From Clostridiaceae bacterium (GTDB lineage: Bacteria > Bacillota > Clostridia > Lutisporales > Lutisporaceae): 9,496 bases of DNA. Position numbers and translations under genes: made by a program. This document shows positions 5,948-9,496 of this stretch, piece by piece. The notes below the pieces were generated by a model that saw nothing but the letters and a program-made list of their open reading frames with translations, was not told the DNA's origin and did no database searches. The stretch is taken from positions 1-9,496 of the forward strand of contig JAQVFD010000062.1 in NCBI GenBank assembly GCA_028697435.1, in the 5' to 3' direction. The stretch's first letter is position 1, and the number at the start of each line of letters is the position of its first letter.

Positions 5948-6301
5948 TCATAAATCAATCGTTACTCCTTCAAGGCCGTTGCCGTATAGCTTGCCCGAAG
6001 CAGTGTACATTGTATCCCTGGTTAACAATAGAGCAATCTCTTTCTCAGTAGCTAAATCGATTATATCCTCCCCGGGTTTTTTCCCCCTGACAAAAACTAT
6101 AGCGCTTAGATCTGCCATTTCTGCAGTCCTTACCACCTGCTGGTTGGTAAGCCCGGTGAGGAGCAGAGTTTTACCCTTTACAAAAGCTAATACGTCACTC
6201 ATAAGGTCAGATCCGAAAGCATATGAAACCTCGTTTTCCAAGAGTTCTTCTCCGCATAGCACTTCCGCATTCAATATCAGCTTAACCTCACATATTTTCA
6301 T
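5948..6301 (-). CDS. Small DRTGG-like protein (first copy)
   Basis: A 117-residue protein that appears to be a divergent stand-alone DRTGG domain. The region VSYAFGSDLMSDVLAFVKGK (25-44) corresponds to the DRTGG signature of the second copy, and TLLLTGLTNQQVVRTAEMADLSAIVF follows the same strand-helix-strand order. The DR-TG residues themselves are not conserved. No membrane segment or cofactor motif is visible. ATG 6301 follows AAGGAGGT by six bases. It begins the five-gene operon and is separated from the ATPase gene by 36 bases carrying that gene's ribosome binding site. A ligand-binding role is inferred from family membership. Confidence 0.75.
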   Translation of the reverse strand: MKICEVKLILNAEVLCGEELLENEVSYAFGSDLMSDVLAFVKGKTLLLTGLTNQQVVRTAEMADLSAIVFVRGKKPGEDIIDLATEKEIALLLTRDTMYTASGKLYGNGLEGVTIDL

Positions 6302-6383
6302 ATATTAACCTCCTTAAGATTACGGTTATGATAAAATGCCTATATAATATATATTCTAATTATACAATATAAAAAGCATAAAA

Positions 6384-6416
6384 TCGACAATAAATTAACA
6401 AAGTCTTTATCTTGTC
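6384..6416. promoter_or_regulatory. Imperfect inverted repeat and Rex-like half site between divergent genes
   Basis: GACAATAAA (6386-6394) pairs with TTTA-TC-TTGTC (6406-6416) apart from a two-base bulge. Overlapping it, positions 6384-6401 read TCGACAATAAATTAACAA: the right half is a perfect Rex half-site (TTAACAA), while the left matches at only four of seven positions. The element lies between the sensory operon and the transglycosylase gene and touches one candidate -35 of the latter. An operator role is plausible but weakly supported. Confidence 0.25.
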
Positions 6417-6424
6417 TGTTTTTA

Positions 6425-6453
6425 TTGCTATGGCATACTATCTGTACTAAAAT
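6425..6453 (+). promoter_or_regulatory. Candidate promoter of the lytic transglycosylase gene
   Basis: TTGCTA (6425-6430) and TAAAAT (6448-6453) are 17 bases apart, each close to the sigma-A consensus, with a start point expected near 6460. A second possibility is TTGTCT (6412-6417) with TACTAT (6436-6441), spaced 18 bases. For the opposite operon, the minus-strand TATAAT at 6364-6359 is a possible -10, but no good -35 accompanies it. Confidence 0.5.
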
Positions 6454-6476
6454 AAAACTATCAGGAGGTGATAGTA

Positions 6477-6995
6477 TTGTCTTCCATTTTATCCGGTATC
6501 CTGCGTCAAAAGCTTTTGGAAATACAGAGTCAGCTTCCGCCTTATGTCAAGATAATTAAAGATAATCCTCCAATCTTTGAGAACATACTTGAAGATGTTC
6601 AGAATAATGAAAGCAGAGACTATAGTCTCTTAATTGAAGCCGCCTCAAAAAAATATAATATCAGCAGTATTATAATAACTGCCGTTATGCGGGCAGAATC
6701 CGGATTTAACCCAAATGCCGTATCAAAAGCGGGAGCAATGGGTCTTATGCAGCTTATGCCGGAAACTGCAAAAGCCTTGGGAGTAGTTAACGCTTTTGAC
6801 CCACGGGAAAATATAAATGGAGGCGTCAGATACCTTAAGGATATGCTGACAGAATTTGGCGGCAACCTGGAGCTTGCTCTTGCGGCATACAATGCAGGTC
6901 CAAACGCTGTTAAAAAGTACGGCGGAATACCGCCCTACGAAGAAACTCAGAACTATGTGAAAAAAGTAATGTCAAGCCTGAAGAATAAATTATGA
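6477..6995 (+). CDS. Soluble lytic transglycosylase (SLT-domain, CwlQ/YjbJ-like)
   Basis: A 172-residue peptidoglycan hydrolase of the goose-lysozyme-like SLT fold, cleaving the MurNAc-GlcNAc bond with formation of 1,6-anhydro-MurNAc. The catalytic Glu74 is in RAESGFNPNAVS, followed by GAMGLMQLMP, the LALAAYNAGPNAV motif and a terminal IPPYEETQNYVKKV. The domain spans about residues 50-170; the first 45 residues are a variable region with no clear signal peptide, as in the short Bacillus YjbJ/CwlQ protein. The frame extends to GTG 6468, but that codon is inside the Shine-Dalgarno AGGAGGTGAT. TTG 6477, eight bases after GGAGG, is the likely start. The last six bases overlap the end of the opposing acetyltransferase gene. 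It is probably monocistronic. Confidence 0.9.
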   Translation: MSSILSGILRQKLLEIQSQLPPYVKIIKDNPPIFENILEDVQNNESRDYSLLIEAASKKYNISSIIITAVMRAESGFNPNAVSKAGAMGLMQLMPETAKALGVVNAFDPRENINGGVRYLKDMLTEFGGNLELALAAYNAGPNAVKKYGGIPPYEETQNYVKKVMSSLKNKL

Positions 6996-7523
6996 AATCT
7001 CCTTCTTCAATATAATAAAATCCTCTGCAAGAGTCTTCAGCTTTATATATTGTTCTATAGTTCTGAAGTAGCTGAATTCAAGCTTTTGCCAAAAACACCT
7101 TCCAATATGGTTTCCGGCAATTATTCCTATATAAAACCTTTTAACATCATAGCTCTTATTCAGCATTTCAATTATTGCTTCAGCAGCCTTTGTTCCTATT
7201 CCTAACCTCTGATGCCTGTTATCTACAAGAATTGAAGATATCCATGCTTCTTCACTGTTTTCATAGTCAATCCTTCCCTTTATAACTCCAACCAGTTGCA
7301 AGCCATTATATTTATCTAAAAAAATCCCAATAAAAAATTCGTGGCTGTTAACAAGAACTTCTAAATATTTTTCATTTATATCCCTCAAGGACATCATTCT
7401 GTCTATGCCGGTTGCATAAATGTTCTCATCATTCTGGTTGTATAGGTTTAAGACATCTTTCAAGTCTTCCTTTGTAATGTCTTTTAATATGAGGTTATCC
7501 TTTTTGTTATTTAGAGTAAGCAT
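6990..7523 (-). CDS. GNAT-family N-acetyltransferase
   Basis: A 177-residue GNAT protein expected to move an acetyl group from acetyl-CoA to an amine; the acceptor is unknown. Motif A is ISSILVDNRHQRLGIGTKAA, with the acetyl-CoA loop QRLGIG at about residues 105-110 (a Q-x-x-G-x-G match). Motif B follows as GNHIGRCFWQKLEF. The N-terminal ILKDITKEDLKDVLNLYN is typical of the family's first strand and helix. The frame can be drawn back to TTG 7556 or ATG 7538, but neither has a ribosome binding site. ATG 7523 has GGGTG six bases upstream and places the domain at the usual distance from the N-terminus. A short frame with its own Shine-Dalgarno precedes it. Its gene ends convergently inside the transglycosylase stop region. 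Confidence 0.85.
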   Translation of the reverse strand: MLTLNNKKDNLILKDITKEDLKDVLNLYNQNDENIYATGIDRMMSLRDINEKYLEVLVNSHEFFIGIFLDKYNGLQLVGVIKGRIDYENSEEAWISSILVDNRHQRLGIGTKAAEAIIEMLNKSYDVKRFYIGIIAGNHIGRCFWQKLEFSYFRTIEQYIKLKTLAEDFIILKKEIS

Positions 7524-7539
7524 TTCTTTCACCCACATA

Positions 7540-7599
7540 TCATATGTTCGGCTCAAAACATATTTGATTACTAAATATTGAATGTATTCTACAAAACAT
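7540..7599 (-). CDS. Possible 19-residue leader peptide upstream of the acetyltransferase
   Basis: ATG 7599 is preceded by AAAGAGGAA at a suitable distance and opens a 19-codon frame (MFCRIHSIFSNQICFEPNI) ending in TGA at 7542-7540. This is 16 bases before the chosen acetyltransferase ATG, and the frame is different. It could couple translation to the downstream gene, or be chance in AT-rich DNA. The peptide resembles nothing I know. Confidence 0.2.
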   Translation of the reverse strand: MFCRIHSIFSNQICFEPNI

Positions 7600-7746
7600 A
7601 ATAAATTCCTCTTTAAATATTAATACAACATTGTAACAAGCTAATTCCAGACGCTTCCACAAGATTTTTACAAAGTATCAATCATATTCAGCAACATTGA
7701 TCATTAGTGTTTTTTTATAGCATTTTTCAAGCAAAATATTTAAATC

Positions 7747-7774
7747 TTTACATTATTCTGATTTAATATATAAT
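7747..7774 (+). promoter_or_regulatory. Candidate sigma-A-type promoter of the HD-GYP gene
   Basis: TTTACA (7747-7752) and a perfect TATAAT (7769-7774) are separated by 16 bases, about 55 bases before the start codon. This is the clearest promoter in the window. No operator-like palindrome overlaps it. Confidence 0.55.
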
Positions 7775-7827
7775 CATAATTAATAGGAATATTCTACTAA
7801 TTATATTTATAATGGGTAGGTGGTATA

Positions 7828-8862
7828 ATGGCGGAGATAAGAATAATGAGAACTTCTGATTGTGAGCCGGGCATGGTATTAGCTTCCGATATCGTAAACG
7901 ACTATGGCGCAGTGGTACTTTATCAAAACTCCATATTAGACGAATACTCCATCACCAAGCTTTTAAAGCTGGGTTTAAATTTTGTTAAGATATATAAAAA
8001 TTATGAATTCAAAGAAAAGAAACATGCTGTCATTGAGGCTCAATACAATAACAATTTAGAGGATTTCAAAGAAGTAATATGGGATATAAGTTGTGGAAAG
8101 ACATTGGAAATGGAACGTATAACTGAAGTATCTAGGAGTTTAAGCAGCAATTTCGACACGATAAACGATTTGGTCACATGCCTCAGTAAGGTCAGATCAA
8201 TTAATGAATACACATACACCCATAGCTTGAATGTATCACTTTTATGTTCTCTTTTGGGCTCCTGGCTGAACCTGGGACATAAACACATTGAACAACTGTC
8301 ACATTGCGGAATACTTCACGATATAGGTAAATCAAAAATATCTCCGGATATACTCAATAAGCCTGATAAACTTACCGAAGAAGAATTTGAAAAAATAAAA
8401 GAGCACCCTGTTATCGGTTATAAGATGCTGGAAGATAATAAGGAGATCAGTAAGGATGTTGCCTTAGGAGTTTTGATGCATCATGAGAGAGAAGACGGCT
8501 CCGGTTATCCCTTTGGATTTAAATCGGAAAGGATTAACTACTATGCAAAGATATTGGCTGTTGTTGATACCTATGATGCTATGACTTCAAACCGGGTATA
8601 TAAGAAACGGCAGACGCCTTTTGACGTGCTGGAAATGTATGAAAGTGAGTATTTAACAAAGTGTGATGCCGGAATAATGCTTACTTTTCTTAGGCGTATA
8701 TCAAGCTATTATATAGGAACTGTGATTAAGCTGAGTGACGGTACAATAGGTGAGATAGTGTATATCAATTCCAACAGAGTTTCCCGTCCTCTTATTAAAT
8801 ATAATGGTACAATAATTGATCTCAGCATGAACCCTGAACTAAAAATTATAGAAATGCTCTAA
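7828..8862 (+). CDS. HD-GYP-domain protein, probable cyclic-di-GMP phosphodiesterase
   Basis: A 344-residue cytoplasmic protein. Residues 1-60 form a small N-terminal domain often found before clostridial HD-GYP domains (CEPGMVLASDIV, then LYQNSILDEYSI). The HD-GYP domain runs from about 110 to 290: His132 (YTHS), the metal pair His164-Asp165 with Lys168 (GILHDIGKSKI), His193 (KEHPVIGYKML), His218-His219 (MHHERED), the GYP signature GSGYP at 224-228, and Asp247 in VVDTYDAMTS. All expected metal and GYP residues are present, so hydrolysis of c-di-GMP is likely. The C-terminal 50 residues look like a short beta-rich tail. ATG 7828 has AGGTGG four bases upstream. No receiver or membrane segment is present, so its input signal is unclear. 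It is transcribed toward fba without a visible terminator between. Confidence 0.91.
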   Translation: MAEIRIMRTSDCEPGMVLASDIVNDYGAVVLYQNSILDEYSITKLLKLGLNFVKIYKNYEFKEKKHAVIEAQYNNNLEDFKEVIWDISCGKTLEMERITEVSRSLSSNFDTINDLVTCLSKVRSINEYTYTHSLNVSLLCSLLGSWLNLGHKHIEQLSHCGILHDIGKSKISPDILNKPDKLTEEEFEKIKEHPVIGYKMLEDNKEISKDVALGVLMHHEREDGSGYPFGFKSERINYYAKILAVVDTYDAMTSNRVYKKRQTPFDVLEMYESEYLTKCDAGIMLTFLRRISSYYIGTVIKLSDGTIGEIVYINSNRVSRPLIKYNGTIIDLSMNPELKIIEML

Positions 8863-8878
8863 TTATTGCTTTTATTTA

Positions 8879-8887
8879 TGGTATACT
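8879..8887 (+). promoter_or_regulatory. Candidate extended -10 promoter of fba
   Basis: TGG-TATACT (8879-8887) is an extended -10 motif (TGn followed by a near-consensus hexamer), 40 bases before the fba start. No good -35 lies at the right distance: TTGCTT at 8866-8871 is too close. The gene could also be read through from the HD-GYP gene, since the 64-base gap has no terminator. Confidence 0.35.
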
Positions 8888-8926
8888 ATATTTATTACAA
8901 TACAATTTGCAGAAGGAGGTAATATC

Positions 8927-9496
8927 ATGGCATTGGTCACATCAAAGGAAATGTTTAAGAAAGCATATGAAGGTCAATATGCTGTAGGAGCTTTCAATGT
9001 AAACAATATGGAAATTATACAAGGGATTGTTGATGCCGCTAAGGAGGAAAATGCACCACTAATACTGCAGGTTTCTGCAGGTGCGAGAAAATATGCTAAG
9101 CATGTTTATTTAATGAAGCTGGTTGAAGCGGCAGTTGAAGACACCGGTCTTCCAATCTGTCTGCATCTTGATCATGGAGAAGACTTCGAAATATGTAAGT
9201 CTTGCATAGACGGAGGATTTACATCCGTTATGATTGACGGCTCAAAGCATCCCTTTGAGGAAAACATAGCAGTCACAAAAAGAGTTGTTGAATATGCCCA
9301 TGAAAGAGGAATAGTAGTAGAGGCAGAGTTAGGCAAACTTGCAGGGGTTGAGGATGCTGTCAATGTCAGCGCTAAGGATGATACATATACCGACCCTGAC
9401 CAAGCTGTTGAATTTGTAGAAAGAACAGGGGTCGACTCTCTTGCAATAGCAATAGGCACCAGCCATGGAGCATACAAGTTCAAAGGGGAACCTAAT
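8927..9496 (+). CDS. fba: Class II (zinc-dependent) fructose-1,6-bisphosphate aldolase, 3' end cut by window
   Basis: The enzyme splits fructose 1,6-bisphosphate into dihydroxyacetone phosphate and glyceraldehyde 3-phosphate in glycolysis, in the cytoplasm. The 190 codons present show the family start MALVTSKEMFKKAYEG and YAVGAFNVNNME. They also show the HLDHG motif with catalytic Asp82 and zinc ligand His83, the strand SVMIDGSKHPFEEN, Glu134 in VVEAELGKLAGVED (a metal-site motif), and GTSHGAYKF with zinc ligand His180. Class II enzymes of this type have about 305-310 residues, so roughly 115 residues, including the second phosphate loop, lie beyond the window. ATG 8927 follows AGAAGGAGGT at normal spacing. 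Related tagatose-bisphosphate and ketose-bisphosphate aldolases share these motifs; FBA is the more likely identity given the housekeeping context. Confidence 0.92.
   Translation, partial: MALVTSKEMFKKAYEGQYAVGAFNVNNMEIIQGIVDAAKEENAPLILQVSAGARKYAKHVYLMKLVEAAVEDTGLPICLHLDHGEDFEICKSCIDGGFTSVMIDGSKHPFEENIAVTKRVVEYAHERGIVVEAELGKLAGVEDAVNVSAKDDTYTDPDQAVEFVERTGVDSLAIAIGTSHGAYKFKGEPN

Larger units (their letters stand above)
7524..7827. other. AT-rich divergent spacer between acetyltransferase and HD-GYP genes
   Basis: This 304-base gap must hold the promoters of both flanking genes. On the plus side a good promoter is seen at 7747-7774. On the minus side the best features are a short leader frame at 7540-7599 with AGAGGAA upstream, and several AT-rich -10-like words without a convincing -35. 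No RNA gene, long repeat or terminator is apparent. A short dyad, ATCAAT (7678-7683) with ATTGAT (7697-7702), is too small to interpret. Confidence 0.5.

Noticed and set aside
9172..9483. Minus-strand open frame opposite fba
   Set aside because: It is the shadow of the aldolase gene and lacks start signals.
1..9496. CRISPR arrays, tRNA or rRNA genes, insertion sequences, prophage or attachment sites
   Set aside because: No regularly spaced repeats, no tRNA-like cloverleaf, no transposase or integrase motifs and no flanking direct repeats were seen; the window looks like stable core chromosome.

Overview
The window looks like a chromosomal segment of a strictly anaerobic, low-GC Firmicute. 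It most resembles the cellulolytic Clostridium cluster III (Ruminiclostridium/Hungateiclostridium type). The reasons are the AT-rich spacers, strong AGGAGG ribosome binding sites, a tetrameric NADH-linked [FeFe]-hydrogenase operon, a second sensory-type [FeFe]-hydrogenase operon directly upstream of it, and a nearby class II fructose-bisphosphate aldolase gene. The genus is inferred from gene content and remembered gene order, not from any search.

Layout. (1) Positions 1-2794, minus strand: the 5' part of an electron-bifurcating hydrogenase operon. The order is hydC (NuoE-like), a stand-alone GHKL ATPase, a small HndB-like thioredoxin-fold [2Fe-2S] protein, then hydB (NuoF-like), which runs off the left edge. 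The catalytic hydA would be expected beyond position 1. (2) Positions 2795-3132: a 338-base control region with a candidate promoter, an 18-bp Rex-like operator (TTGTT-N8-AACAA), two further inverted repeats and a leader hairpin. (3) Positions 3133-6301, minus strand: a compact five-gene operon encoding a DRTGG protein, an RsbW/SpoIIAB-type ATPase, a putative sensory [FeFe]-hydrogenase lacking the proton-relay cysteine, a second DRTGG protein and a PHP phosphoesterase. (4) Positions 6302-6467: a divergent promoter region. (5) Positions 6477-6995, plus strand: a lytic transglycosylase whose end overlaps convergently with a minus-strand GNAT acetyltransferase (6990-7523). (6) Positions 7524-7827: a divergent AT-rich spacer. 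(7) Positions 7828-8862, plus strand: an HD-GYP protein. (8) Positions 8927-9496, plus strand: the first 190 codons of fba.

How the parts may work together. The left operon makes the NADH- and ferredoxin-dependent hydrogenase that disposes of reductant as H2. The middle operon pairs a hydrogenase-like H-cluster protein, predicted to be a poor catalyst, with a small ATPase/kinase, two putative ligand-binding DRTGG proteins and a metal-dependent phosphoesterase. This is what a cytoplasmic H2 or redox sensing and signalling module could look like, and it sits directly upstream of the operon it might control. The Rex-like site suggests NADH/NAD+ control of the bifurcating hydrogenase as well. The signalling role is inference; the domain assignments and motifs are visible in the sequence.
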